From the NCBI GenBank assembly GCA_003525075.1, contig DQFO01000021.1, forward strand, positions 62,001-126,000: a DNA stretch of 64,000 nucleotides. Reading direction: 5' to 3'. The position numbers were made by a program, and so were the translations under genes. This document shows positions 45,992-53,502 of this stretch, piece by piece (position 1 is the first letter of the stretch; each line of letters starts with the position of its first letter). The stretch comes from Clostridiales bacterium (GTDB lineage: Bacteria; Bacillota; Clostridia; TANB77; CAG-508). The notes beneath the pieces are model-generated. The model was not told the DNA's origin, made no database searches, and worked only from the letters and a program-made list of their open reading frames with translations.

Positions 45992-46408
45992 ATGAATGCA
46001 AATTTGTGGACACAATTACTTATAGCAATAGTTCCTGCACTTATTACTGGTGTTGGAAGTTTAATAATTGCTATTAAGAAATGTAAGAATGAAATTAATA
46101 CACTTGAAACTAATAATAAACACGAAATAGAAAAATTAATGAAACAACATAAAATAGATATTGAAGCATTAAATGAAAAACATAGACTTGATATAGAAAC
46201 TAAAGAAAAAGAACATCAATTAAAAATTGAAGAGATAAAAGTTCAAAATGAACAAGAAATATTAAAAAGAGAGAAAGAATTATCTAATTCTGCAATGTAT
46301 TCAATGATGGGAGATGCAACTAAGGATTTATTTGCAGGAATATTTAACTCACCTGAATTTAAAGAAGAAATGAGTAAAAAAATTAAAGAAGGATTTAATA
46401 AGAAATAA
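45992..46408 (+). CDS. Membrane-anchored coiled-coil protein, unknown function
   Basis: This 138-residue protein has an N-terminal transmembrane helix (about 7-28), a long Lys/Glu-rich coiled coil (about 35-100), and a short tail with M-M-G-D-A-T-K-D-L-F. It starts one base after the Nudix stop, behind AAAGGAGGC, so it is certainly expressed with it. I do not recognise the family; helix-plus-coiled-coil proteins can act as membrane scaffolds. Confidence 0.75.
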   Translation: MNANLWTQLLIAIVPALITGVGSLIIAIKKCKNEINTLETNNKHEIEKLMKQHKIDIEALNEKHRLDIETKEKEHQLKIEEIKVQNEQEILKREKELSNSAMYSMMGDATKDLFAGIFNSPEFKEEMSKKIKEGFNKK

Positions 46409-46426
46409 TTATTATGGAGATACAAA

Positions 46427-47071
46427 ATGGGATTTAATGAAAAGGAAAATTCCTTAGAATATTGGGATAATATACATAGTAAATATGAACGAAATGAAAT
46501 AAAATTAGACGACTGGTTGGATAAGTTTGAAACTATAATAGATAGTTGCTCAACTCCTATTTTGGATTTAGGGTGCGGAAGTGGTAATGATACTTTGTAT
46601 TTAATTAACAAAAATAAACAAGTTATATCTTGTGATCAATCTAGCAATGCAATTAATAATATTAAAAAAAACTTTCCAGAAGTGTATGATACTAAGTGTT
46701 TTAATATGCTTGATGGAATGCCATTTGATAATAATTCGTTTGAACTAATAATTGCTGATTTATGTTTGCATTATTTTAAAGAAAAAGATACATTTGAATT
46801 ATTAAATGAAATAAGACGCATTCTTACTGTTGGAGGACGCTTAATTTTTCAAGTTAATTCAGTAAATGATGTAAATCACGGTGCTGGTCAAGGTAATGAA
46901 ATAGAACATCATTTATATGAAACATCGGATAAAAGATTAAAAAGATTTTTTGATGAAAAAGACATTAAGTTTTTCTTTAAAGATTTTGATATCGAATATC
47001 TAAATGAAGAAATAATGACAAGATATAAATTAGAAAAAAGATTATATAGAGTTTGTGTTAGAAAAAAGTAA
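46427..47071 (+). CDS. Class I SAM-dependent methyltransferase
   Basis: This 214-residue protein has motif I I-L-D-L-G-C-G-S-G-N-D (about 46-56), the acidic residue in V-I-S-C-D-Q-S (about 70) and L-I-A-D-L-C-L-H-Y-F (motif IV-like). It resembles small-molecule methyltransferases of the Methyltransf_11/25 type. It is last in the Nudix operon, 18 bp after the coiled-coil gene. The substrate is unknown. Confidence 0.85.
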   Translation: MGFNEKENSLEYWDNIHSKYERNEIKLDDWLDKFETIIDSCSTPILDLGCGSGNDTLYLINKNKQVISCDQSSNAINNIKKNFPEVYDTKCFNMLDGMPFDNNSFELIIADLCLHYFKEKDTFELLNEIRRILTVGGRLIFQVNSVNDVNHGAGQGNEIEHHLYETSDKRLKRFFDEKDIKFFFKDFDIEYLNEEIMTRYKLEKRLYRVCVRKK

Positions 47072-47075
47072 AGGG

Positions 47076-47147
47076 TATGGGAATTCCCATAGTAGAATTT
47101 ATGCGGGAGTATAAATTCAGTGCTGGCTAGACACGACTTTTACTCCC
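47076..47147. repeat. Palindrome and inverted repeat after the Nudix operon
   Basis: TATGGGAATTCCCATA (47076-47091) is a perfect 16-bp palindrome. Just after it, GGGAGTA (47105-47111) and TACTCCC (47141-47147) form inverted arms around 29 bp. Similar GGGAGTATGG sequence occurs at 45444-45453, left of the same operon. Confidence 0.5.
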
Positions 47148-47165
47148 ATACTCTAAAAAATATAA

Positions 47166-47205
47166 AAAGAGGATTAAATTATTTTGATAATTTTTTCCTC
47201 TTTTT
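47166..47205. terminator. Bidirectional terminator before the TnpV-like gene
   Basis: AAAGAGGA and TCCTCTTT arms around an AT-rich loop have T-rich flanks on both strands. It lies between the plus-strand methyltransferase operon and the minus-strand TnpV gene. Confidence 0.65.
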
Positions 47206-47215
47206 TAAAGATTAT

Positions 47216-47572
47216 TTACACAAAAACATATTCATTTAAGACAATTTCTTCAGCCATATTCTTGTAATTATTCATTAACTTTGTCCATTCTAATGGATTT
47301 AATTCTTTATTTTTTTCAGGCAATCTTTCATCATTTTTAATATAATCATCCATTAGTATTTTGTATAAACTTTCGCAAGAATCACTGACTAAAAGAAGAT
47401 GATGAGTAAGTTTATTTGTCATTAAAAGTGTTTCATAAAGTGCTTGTTTATTTTGAGCAATAAAGTGTAATCTTGATATTCCATATTTGCCAATTCTTCC
47501 ACATTCTTCATCCTTTTCTAAATATAAATTTGGTATTAAATAATCTCCTTGCCTTGTATATTTTATTTCCAT
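47216..47572 (-). CDS. TnpV-like transposon-encoded protein
   Basis: The 118 residues begin M-E-I-K-Y-T-R-Q-G-D-Y-L-I-P-N-L, the recognisable start of TnpV proteins from Tn4451/Tn4453-type mobilizable transposons, and end in the usual L-M-N-N-Y-K-N-M-A-E-E-I. Its role is not established. It lies 25 bp after the large serine recombinase gene on the same strand, the expected arrangement. Confidence 0.85.
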   Translation of the reverse strand: MEIKYTRQGDYLIPNLYLEKDEECGRIGKYGISRLHFIAQNKQALYETLLMTNKLTHHLLLVSDSCESLYKILMDDYIKNDERLPEKNKELNPLEWTKLMNNYKNMAEEIVLNEYVFV

Positions 47573-47597
47573 ATTTTTATCATTCCTTTCTTAATTT

Positions 47598-49379
47598 TTA
47601 AACATTTATTAGTTCAGTTTTTGGTATTAGAATTAAAGTATCAACTATATTATTGCCTTCAATATAGGGACAATTTATTATTCCATCTACATAGAAATGT
47701 TCTTTCATCAAGTCAAAATAATTGTTTAATTCTTCTTCGGTATATTGATTGTTTTCCATTTTTACTAATGACATAATTGTATAATCATTTTCTAATTCTA
47801 ATAATTTTTCTTTATTAATTTGTTCTTTATAGGTTATGCCAATGTTGTTATCAGCCAGTAATTCATTTAAATAATCAATATAATCTTGTGTACTTTTTGA
47901 GATAAATTCTTCTGTAAATTTGATGCTTTTTATCTCAATATTGAATTTATTATCTCTTGTTATTTCTATTGAAGATATTAATCTATTAATTAATTCTTTT
48001 TGTGCTTTTCTATTTAAACTATCAAACAAATAAGTAAAACTTAAATTGTTTTTAAAGATAAAATCTCCATTATCTTCTTCATAATCTAACTTTTTAAGAA
48101 GTTCTACTGTGTATTCTTTAAAGTCATTATCTGGATCAAGAGTAGTTTTCTTTTTAGTTAGTTTATCAATTTCTTTTTTAATAACATCATTTTTATGATT
48201 AATTGTTTCTACATCTAAAGTAGAACTTAAATATAAATCTACTAATCTTTTTTCTTGAACTTTTAACTTTTCAATGGCTTTTTCTATTTCTTTTACTTCT
48301 TTACTTTTAGTAGAACTACAAGTAATTATTTCATTAGAATTATCATACATAAATCTAGTTAATTCATTTAAAATTCTTTTTAATTTATCTTCAATTTTAT
48401 CTGAATTATAATGATAACCATAGCCTTTGCAACTAGTATTTTTACATCTTAAATGGTAGTAAACTTTGGTATTACCTTTATAAGTTTTAAATGATTCACT
48501 AGCAGCAAGTATCTCATTACATATTGGACATTTTACTAATCCTGCAAATAAATGAATATGCTCTCCGTAGTTTGGATGTTTATTCTTTTCTAGATTTGCT
48601 CTTGTCGTGTTCCAAGTATTTATATCAATGATTGACTCACAATAATTTTCAACTCTTAAAACATCTTGTGGCTTTCTTTTATACTTTCCATACTCAAATA
48701 CACCAATATAAATAGAATTAGTTAGTATCTTATAAACTCTATCTGATGCCCATTTTCCTCGTTTTAAATAAGCGTTATTATCTTTCATAATGGTTGCAAT
48801 ATTTCTAGTTAATTGTCCTTTTTTACATAGTTCAAATATCTCTTTTACAACTTGTGCTTCAATAGGTTCTACTTCTAAATGACCAGTATCTTTATTTCTA
48901 ATATAGCCATAAGGTGCCTTACTAGGGTGTATTTTTTCTAAAGCCATTTCTTCCATAGCACGTTTAGTTCTCGCTCCAATTTCTTTTCTTTCACGTTGAC
49001 CAAATACTAAATTCATACCAAATATCATTTCGCCATTAGCAGTAGATACATCGTAAGGTTCAAGTATTAATTCAATCTTAACATCGTGTTCTTCACAGTA
49101 ATTAAGTAGCCAAAATCCATCATAGTTGTTTCTAGTTAATCTATCTACCTTTATTGCAACTAACTTATCAATTTTCTTTGATTTAATATCTTTAAGTAGT
49201 CTTTGCATTTCAGGTCTCATTAAATCCTTTCCAGAATGCCCTGCGTCATTATAAATATCTACTATATCATAATCATTCTTTTCACAATATTCTTTAATCA
49301 TTCTAAGTTGTGAATCAATAGAATAACCATTATCTCTTTGGTCATCAGTAGACACTCTTACATAAACTCCACATCTCAT
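47598..49379 (-). CDS. Large serine recombinase
   Basis: This 593-residue recombinase has an N-terminal resolvase domain with catalytic Ser in Y-V-R-V-S-T-D-D-Q (Ser-10) and R-x-x-R in D-R-L-T-R-N, a recombinase domain (about 150-260), a zinc ribbon with C-P-I-C near 284 and C-K-N-T-S-C near 310, a coiled coil (about 350-400) and a C-terminal region. It is the size of TnpX-type integrases that excise and insert mobile elements. The start has an AGGAGGA site. Confidence 0.93.
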   Translation of the reverse strand: MRCGVYVRVSTDDQRDNGYSIDSQLRMIKEYCEKNDYDIVDIYNDAGHSGKDLMRPEMQRLLKDIKSKKIDKLVAIKVDRLTRNNYDGFWLLNYCEEHDVKIELILEPYDVSTANGEMIFGMNLVFGQRERKEIGARTKRAMEEMALEKIHPSKAPYGYIRNKDTGHLEVEPIEAQVVKEIFELCKKGQLTRNIATIMKDNNAYLKRGKWASDRVYKILTNSIYIGVFEYGKYKRKPQDVLRVENYCESIIDINTWNTTRANLEKNKHPNYGEHIHLFAGLVKCPICNEILAASESFKTYKGNTKVYYHLRCKNTSCKGYGYHYNSDKIEDKLKRILNELTRFMYDNSNEIITCSSTKSKEVKEIEKAIEKLKVQEKRLVDLYLSSTLDVETINHKNDVIKKEIDKLTKKKTTLDPDNDFKEYTVELLKKLDYEEDNGDFIFKNNLSFTYLFDSLNRKAQKELINRLISSIEITRDNKFNIEIKSIKFTEEFISKSTQDYIDYLNELLADNNIGITYKEQINKEKLLELENDYTIMSLVKMENNQYTEEELNNYFDLMKEHFYVDGIINCPYIEGNNIVDTLILIPKTELINV

Positions 49380-49415
49380 AATTTTCCTCCTTTCCTTAAA
49401 TTTTGAGAAATACTA

Positions 49416-49575
49416 AATACCTCTCATATGTTTCCTCACTCAAACGCCAAAAGTAAACCCTAAATTTGAAAAAAATTTAATTTTTTTTAATATTTCTCAT
49501 TAGTTTCTTCAAATAAAGTGGGTTTTACGAAGTCAAATTTAATATATTTCTCTATATGTTTCCTCACAAATAAGC
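49416..49575. repeat. Three imperfect repeats upstream of the recombinase
   Basis: ATATGTTTCCTCAC occurs at 49426-49439 and 49554-49567 in longer similar contexts (CTCT before; AAA and CAAAA after). A more diverged copy (TTTCTCATTAGTTTCTTC) lies between them at about 49493-49510. They fill the gap between the recombinase and the upstream 92-residue gene and could be recombinase or regulator sites. Confidence 0.5.
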
Positions 49576-49593
49576 AAAATGTATAGTCTAAAA

Positions 49594-49872
49594 TTAAAAT
49601 TTTTTCAAAAATTGTGCAATTTCTTTAAAATTATACTTTTTATTATGTTCTTTAATATAAAAAGGCTTATTTGATATTTCATTAACTTTGTATTCAAGTA
49701 TTGTAAGAGTAGTAGGATATGTAATCTGGTATTCAGTAGGTATTACTACTTGTAAGTTGGTGTGTAAAATAGTTTTAATTTGTCCTAATTTAACCTTATA
49801 TTTAAATTCTTTTAAAATGTTGGTTAAATCTTTATTAGCTTTTAAATTTGCAATTACTTTAAATTCAAGCAT
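49594..49872 (-). CDS. Small uncharacterised accessory-block protein
   Basis: I do not recognise this 92-residue basic protein. It has alternating short strands and ends K-E-I-A-Q-F-L-K-K-F; no helix-turn-helix is obvious. The start has a strong AAGGAGGA site. It is the gene preceding the recombinase, separated by the repeat region, and may be a regulator or accessory factor of the element. Confidence 0.6.
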   Translation of the reverse strand: MLEFKVIANLKANKDLTNILKEFKYKVKLGQIKTILHTNLQVVIPTEYQITYPTTLTILEYKVNEISNKPFYIKEHNKKYNFKEIAQFLKKF

Positions 49873-49925
49873 GAAAAAAGTCCTCCTTTCTAGAAAGAGA
49901 ACTTTTAAAGTTTTATATAAAATAA

Positions 49926-49957
49926 AAACTCACGAACTTTTAAGTCCGTAAGTTGAT
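49926..49957 (-). terminator. tRNA-Thr terminator
   Basis: On the minus strand an ACTTACGGACT/AGTTCGTGAGT stem (with G-U pairs) is followed by TTTTTAT just past the tRNA 3' end. Confidence 0.7.
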
Positions 49958-49963
49958 TTCAAA

Positions 49964-50039
49964 TGGAGCTTACAACGGGAATCGAACCCGTGACCTCAGC
50001 CTTACCAAGGCTGCACTCTACCAACTGAGCTATGAAAGC
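49964..50039 (-). tRNA. tRNA-Thr (GGT anticodon)
   Basis: This 76-nt cloverleaf with encoded CCA has D-arm TAGCTCAGTTGGTAGAG, anticodon stem CAGCC/GGCTG with loop TTGGTAA, and T-arm CGGGTTCGATTCCCG. The acceptor stem has one mismatch (GCTTTCA with TGTAAGC). Confidence 0.95.
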
Positions 50040-50050
50040 ATCTATTATGT

Positions 50051-50079
50051 ATTATACTATATCTTTTTTCTAATATCAA
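50051..50079 (-). promoter_or_regulatory. tRNA-Thr promoter
   Basis: On the minus strand TTGATA (50074-50079), 17 bp, TATAAT (50051-50056), 12 bp before the tRNA 5' end. Confidence 0.65.
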
Positions 50080-50102
50080 TATATATTATATTATTATTTC
50101 AT

Positions 50103-50135
50103 AAAAGCCAGTCAAAAGCTTTTGACTGACTTTTA
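50103..50135 (-). terminator. Terminator of the DUF4870 gene
   Basis: A near-perfect long stem (AAAAGCCAGTCAAAAG/CTTTTGACTGACTTTT) lies 15 bp past the stop, with T-rich flanks. Confidence 0.8.
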
Positions 50136-50149
50136 TAGTATTTCTTATA

Positions 50150-50476
50150 TTATTGTTCAATTTGTTTTTTAAACAATGATTTAGCAATTTCACCTATACC
50201 AGATATTTCTGGTTCTTCATTATCATTACAAGCTTTTACTATTCCTATTATACTTGCAACTAAATAAAGTCCTGATACTATATAGTCAAAAAATGGAATA
50301 TTAAATGGAATAAATCCATATGCAACTCTTACTATATAATATATCAATGCTATTGTTATTGATTGAGCTGCACATATTTTTGTTCTTTTTTCACTGCCTT
50401 TCATCATTAAAACAATTAATCCACCTATAAGTCCAAAAATGTAAGCCAATACTGATTTTGTTTTTTCGTTATTCAT
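50150..50476 (-). CDS. DUF4870-like small membrane protein
   Basis: This 108-residue protein has three helices and the typical N-terminal pattern V-L-A-Y-I-F-G-L-I-G-G-L-I, then A-A-Q-S-I-T-I-A (normally H/A-Q-A/S). The function is unknown (Tic20-like fold family). It begins 48 bp after the DUF2752 gene with a GGGGGAAA site. Confidence 0.75.
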   Translation of the reverse strand: MNNEKTKSVLAYIFGLIGGLIVLMMKGSEKRTKICAAQSITIALIYYIVRVAYGFIPFNIPFFDYIVSGLYLVASIIGIVKACNDNEEPEISGIGEIAKSLFKKQIEQ

Positions 50477-50524
50477 GAATTTCCCCCTATACTAATTATG
50501 GGTTGTGTCATTACAACCCATATC

Positions 50525-50824
50525 TTATTTTTTCTTCCATATAAATTTATACCATGAATACAAGTAAGCAATTATTGTGAATGGAAAAACCAAAATAGAA
50601 TTTCTATTATATGTTATCGCCATATCAAAATTTCCATGTATTATTGATAAGAAAGCTCTTGTCATTCCACAATTAAAACATTCTTTTTTTGATATTAACT
50701 TATATATACATAGGTTTTCTAAAAAATTATTGTCTTTTATTGGTATACTATACAGAATTATTAATAACGCAACATTAACTAATAAGAAAATCTCAATTTT
50801 AGCTATTTGTGATTTTATTACCAT
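50525..50824 (-). CDS. DUF2752 membrane protein
   Basis: This 99-residue protein has two to three helices and the family signature C-F-N-C-G-M-T-R-A (about 49-57), followed by a second hydrophobic segment. The function is unknown. It overlaps the end of the TM2 gene by 26 bp and shares its transcript. Confidence 0.8.
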   Translation of the reverse strand: MVIKSQIAKIEIFLLVNVALLIILYSIPIKDNNFLENLCIYKLISKKECFNCGMTRAFLSIIHGNFDMAITYNRNSILVFPFTIIAYLYSWYKFIWKKK

Positions 50825-51011
50825 CTTTATCTGTAAAGCTTCCTGTTATTATCATTATTAAATCAATAAGAGTCCAAATTCCACATCCACCTAATGTTAT
50901 TAATTGTAAAATTCCTGTTCCAACTTTTCCTACATAAAATCTATGAACACCTATCCCTCCAAGAAATAAACATAATAATAATGTTGCTAGCCAATTTTTA
51001 TCACTTTGCAT
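50799..51011 (-). CDS. TM2 domain-containing protein
   Basis: This 70-residue protein has two helices. The TM2 pattern L-L-L-C-L-F-L-G-G-I-G-V-H-R-F-Y-V-G and G-I-L-Q-L-I-T-L-G-G-C-G-I-W-T-L-I-D is complete. The function is not known. It starts with a GGGGGGAAA site and leads a three-gene set of small membrane proteins with DUF2752 and DUF4870. Confidence 0.88.
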   Translation of the reverse strand: MQSDKNWLATLLLCLFLGGIGVHRFYVGKVGTGILQLITLGGCGIWTLIDLIMIITGSFTDKDGNKITNS

Positions 51012-51106
51012 AGCTTTTCCCCCCTTTCATTTGTATATAAAATACTTTTTAATTGTATATTTAGTGTCGATTTTTGTCAATAGTTTTTTCATTTATTTCA
51101 CAAAAA

Positions 51107-51142
51107 AAGACTATGCAATTAATTAATATATTGCATAGCCTT
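51107..51142 (-). terminator. Terminator of the 60-residue membrane protein gene
   Basis: A CTATGCAAT/ATTGCATAG stem with extended AT pairs is followed by TTTTTTT on the minus strand. Confidence 0.8.
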
Positions 51143-51153
51143 TTCTGGGATAA

Positions 51154-51336
51154 TTACCGTCTTTGGTCTTTTTGTGCTTGTCCATACCCTAAGAAATATC
51201 CGACTGCTGCCGGAATTACCCAATTAAGTGTTTCTTCCACCCAGTTGTCGACACCAATATAGTATCTGTAAGATGCAAGAATGGCGAAAACGATTACTGT
51301 CCAGCCAATAGTGTTAACAATCTGTTTTTTAGTCAT
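51154..51336 (-). CDS. Small single-helix membrane protein, unknown function
   Basis: The ATG at 51336 has AAGGAGAG at ideal distance and is preferred to a TTG-type start further up, giving 60 residues. It has one hydrophobic helix (about 7-24), an amphipathic middle and a glycine-rich second segment (V-I-P-A-A-V-G-Y-F-L-G-Y-G). It resembles phage-type small membrane proteins loosely. Base composition is less AT-rich than its neighbours, suggesting acquisition. Confidence 0.6.
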   Translation of the reverse strand: MTKKQIVNTIGWTVIVFAILASYRYYIGVDNWVEETLNWVIPAAVGYFLGYGQAQKDQRR

Positions 51337-51356
51337 AATAGCTCTCCTTTTCATTG

Positions 51357-51378
51357 TTCGGAGGTTTGCACCTCCGAA
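51357..51378 (-). promoter_or_regulatory. Leader hairpin containing an anti-SD-like arm
   Basis: A perfect TTCGGAGGT/ACCTCCGAA stem with a 4-nt loop sits about 20 bases before the start of the 60-residue gene. On the plus strand it is followed by ATTTTTA, so it could also stop plus-strand transcripts. The exposed GGAGG and CCTCC arms could affect ribosome loading. Confidence 0.45.
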
Positions 51379-51702
51379 ATTTTTACTTTTCAAAGGTGCA
51401 ACAATACTGTTACATACATTATTATACTATATTTTAAATATAATTTCAACTCCCTACTGCATTACTATTGCACTAATTTTAAAAATAGAAAAACCATACG
51501 CCATTGATATTTCAATGTTTGTATGGCTTTTAGTATATTATTTTATCTGGTGTCGTTGACATAGTTATCTACAACTTTTTTCGGCTCTCATAACGATTGA
51601 TACAAATATCAATCAATTTACTAAAGTATCTCATAAATTTAATAAATTGCAATAAAATTATAACAAATTTATAAAAAATCATATCTTTACACATAAAAAC
51701 AC
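51379..51702. other. Intergenic stretch without a supported gene
   Basis: It holds one clear hairpin with 6-bp outer arms (CCATAC/GTATGG) and an inner ATTGA/TCAAT stem at about 51494-51527, flanked by A- and T-rich runs, and AT-rich DNA likely to carry promoters for the minus-strand gene at 51336. I see no coding frame of note. Confidence 0.5.
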
Positions 51703-51729
51703 GGCTGGTTATAAGTTGTATAACCAGTC
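51703..51729 (-). terminator. Terminator after the broken accessory gene
   Basis: The GGCTGGTTATA/TATAACCAGTC stem is followed by a T-tract on the minus strand, 10 bp past the stop at 51739. Confidence 0.75.
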
Positions 51730-51738
51730 ATGAAATGT

Positions 51739-52169
51739 TTAAGTTTCCTCCTTGTCATCTTTCCAAAATATAGAACAGTCATTATCAATAGACCACTTTG
51801 CAAGTTCAGGCTCTTGTTCTTCTCTAAATTCTTCATAAGATTTGTTACTAATTTCATCAAAACTAAAAGACTTATAAATTTTAGCTTTGTAGATTTCGTG
51901 CAATTTCTCAATCGGATATTGGCGAGAACTATATGTATCAAAAGCCCAGCCGTTGTTTACATAGAGAACATGCATTGTAAAATCTTTTCCGTCATCTTCT
52001 TCATCATCATGTGGAGAAAATTTCTTTATTGCAAGAAATTCTATGCAACTTTTTTTGCTAATTTACTTTTATTTTTATCATTACCCAAGTGAAAAGAATA
52101 AGCTAATTCTTGCTACATAGAATCCCTCCTTTGAAATTTCTTCGTAGCTATTGGCTTTGGCTTTGCCAT
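51739..52169 (-). pseudogene. Broken accessory gene with amber codon and frameshift in an A7 run
   Basis: From ATG 52169 a frame reads M-A-K-P-K-P-I-A-T-K-K-F-Q-R-R-D-S-M and hits TAG at 52113-52115. The same frame then continues Q-E-L-A-Y-S-F-H-L-G-N-D-K to K-L-A-K-K-V-A-stop. A step of minus one at the A7 run (about 52051-52057) leads into the long open frame ending at 51739, which includes F-S-P-H-D-D-E-E-D-D-G-K-D-F-T-M-H-V-L-Y and N-N-G-W-A-F-D-T-Y. Together this would be about 140 residues of an unrecognised acidic protein. From ATG 51975 a 78-residue piece is open and may be expressed. Confidence 0.5.
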
Positions 52170-52356
52170 AAGTCCTAACCCAGTAGACTTAAGTTAAGTA
52201 CACTTTAATTTTTGTAAAAATATGTTTTTAAATGACAGCTAAACAAATATAAAATTATAGTTCTAAATGAATAATATAAAAAATTCTGTAGAAGAAATAA
52301 TTTTTAATCAATTTATTTATTGCTAAAATAAGAACTTTTATAATATTAAGAAGAAA

Positions 52357-52385
52357 CCCCAGAGGTGTAAAACACACTCTGGGGT
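52357..52385 (-). terminator. Terminator of the lipoprotein cassette
   Basis: The ACCCCAGAG/CTCTGGGGT stem around a GTGT...ACAC inner pair lies 26 bp past the stop at 52411. Confidence 0.8.
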
Positions 52386-52410
52386 ATTTCTAATTTACGG
52401 ATAGCAAAGA

Positions 52411-52797
52411 TTATTCAACAATAGGCAGTGAGTAATCAATATCGCTAGGAATATTATCTTCCCACACATAAGAGTTTTTCAGAATGTACTCGTTATAAGA
52501 GTTAGCAGTTCTGTTTGCTCTCATTTTTGCTTGCTCTGCCCAGCTTTGCTTTTCTTCGTTGTCGCTGTCTTTATATTGTTCATAAGTAGCAACATCGGAT
52601 TTATACGATGCGATCATAGCACGTGCAGTATCTTCGACCTGCTTTTTGGTTTCATACTGATTTTCATCAGCTTTCTCTAAGCTATGAGTATAGCTGTTCC
52701 AAACACTTCTACCTCCTGGAGTAAATCCAAAAAAGATGATAGCTCCAATAAGGATGACGCTGATGATTGTTACGATAATAGTTCCTACTTTACTCAT
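52411..52797 (-). CDS. Membrane-anchored protein of the lipoprotein cassette, unknown function
   Basis: This 128-residue protein has one N-terminal helix (about 6-27), then a Gln/Glu/Lys-rich helical domain and a C-terminal P-S-D-I-D-Y-S-L-P. I do not recognise the family. It begins one base after the first lipoprotein gene and is co-transcribed with it. The D-I-D-Y-S-L motif recurs in both neighbouring lipoproteins. Base composition is visibly less AT-rich than flanking core genes. Confidence 0.7.
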   Translation of the reverse strand: MSKVGTIIVTIISVILIGAIIFFGFTPGGRSVWNSYTHSLEKADENQYETKKQVEDTARAMIASYKSDVATYEQYKDSDNEEKQSWAEQAKMRANRTANSYNEYILKNSYVWEDNIPSDIDYSLPIVE

Positions 52798-52798
52798 G

Positions 52799-53359
52799 TT
52801 AATTTTCCTCCTGTACTTTTAAAATAGGGTCATCTACAATATAAGGAATGTCGGAATAAATATATGTTCCTGTCCATTCAATATATTTGCCATCTGTGGT
52901 GAAGAAAAAGATACCATTATCATTTTCTCCATAGCTACCGTCAACATCGGCAAGCCAGTTATTTTTTTTAGAAGTTTCACCAGCAGAATACTCATAATAT
53001 TCACTGTCAGGTGTCAAGAAACTATTTAAAGATGAAACTTTTCCATCAATAACGTAGTTTCCAACTACACCAACACCTTCTAACATAAGAACAACATAGC
53101 CCAAAGGTTTTTCAACAGGACAAGGAAGAGACAAAGCCTTTTCCCTCTGACCATTTACCCAGTATGCTCTCCTAATTAAATTGTACCGTTCAAGAGAATA
53201 GTCGATATCTGTCGGAGTAGGTTGAGACTGTTGAAGGTCTTTAGTGATACTCTGCTGTTTTTCTACATCAGAAGTTTGTTCCTGATAGTCGCTATCGCAA
53301 CCTGCAAGCATACAAAGGGTTATTGCTACTAGCAATAAAATAGAAACAATTTTCTTCAT
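52799..53359 (-). CDS. Putative lipoprotein, tandem copy 1
   Basis: The ATG at 53359 with GGAGGAA upstream gives 186 residues. The signal peptide ends in the lipobox L-A-G-C (about 19-22). A Gln/Ser/Thr linker leads to P-T-D-I-D-Y-S-L-E-R-Y-N-L-I-R-R and a C-terminal domain with Y-V-V-L-M near the middle and W-T-G-T-Y-I-Y-S-D-I-P at the end. The function is unknown. It is about 70 percent identical by eye to the copy at 53556-54074, and the upstream DNA is duplicated too. Confidence 0.75.
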   Translation of the reverse strand: MKKIVSILLLVAITLCMLAGCDSDYQEQTSDVEKQQSITKDLQQSQPTPTDIDYSLERYNLIRRAYWVNGQREKALSLPCPVEKPLGYVVLMLEGVGVVGNYVIDGKVSSLNSFLTPDSEYYEYSAGETSKKNNWLADVDGSYGENDNGIFFFTTDGKYIEWTGTYIYSDIPYIVDDPILKVQEEN

Positions 53360-53401
53360 GTTTAATTCCTCCAATTTGTTGTATGATTTTTTATATGTAA
53401 A

Positions 53402-53418
53402 ACTAACAGAATGTTAGT
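53402..53418. promoter_or_regulatory. Operator-like palindrome upstream of lipoprotein copy 1
   Basis: ACTAACA-GAA-TGTTAGT is a perfect 7-bp inverted repeat 43 bp before the start codon. A near copy stands at the same place before lipoprotein copy 2. A repressor or activator site is likely, since flanking DNA has changed more. Confidence 0.5.
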
Positions 53419-53502
53419 GTGCAAAAAGGAATATATATAAAATGGCTACTGCCATACTACTTTTATTATACCAGATATTTACATAAAAGTAAATGGATAT
53501 GA

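Noticed and set aside
49964..50039. tRNA-Thr as attachment site of the recombinase block
   Set aside because: No duplicate of the tRNA 3' end is seen at the far side (about 45,200-45,500 or 47,100), and large serine recombinases seldom use tRNA genes.
51687..51941. 84-codon minus-strand frame overlapping the broken accessory gene
   Set aside because: It reads through the terminator stem and is the alternate frame of the better 51739-51975 segment.
51730..52092. 120-codon plus-strand frame
   Set aside because: No ribosome site, low-complexity Phe/Ile/Lys composition, and the minus strand shows a better protein-like path with a terminator.
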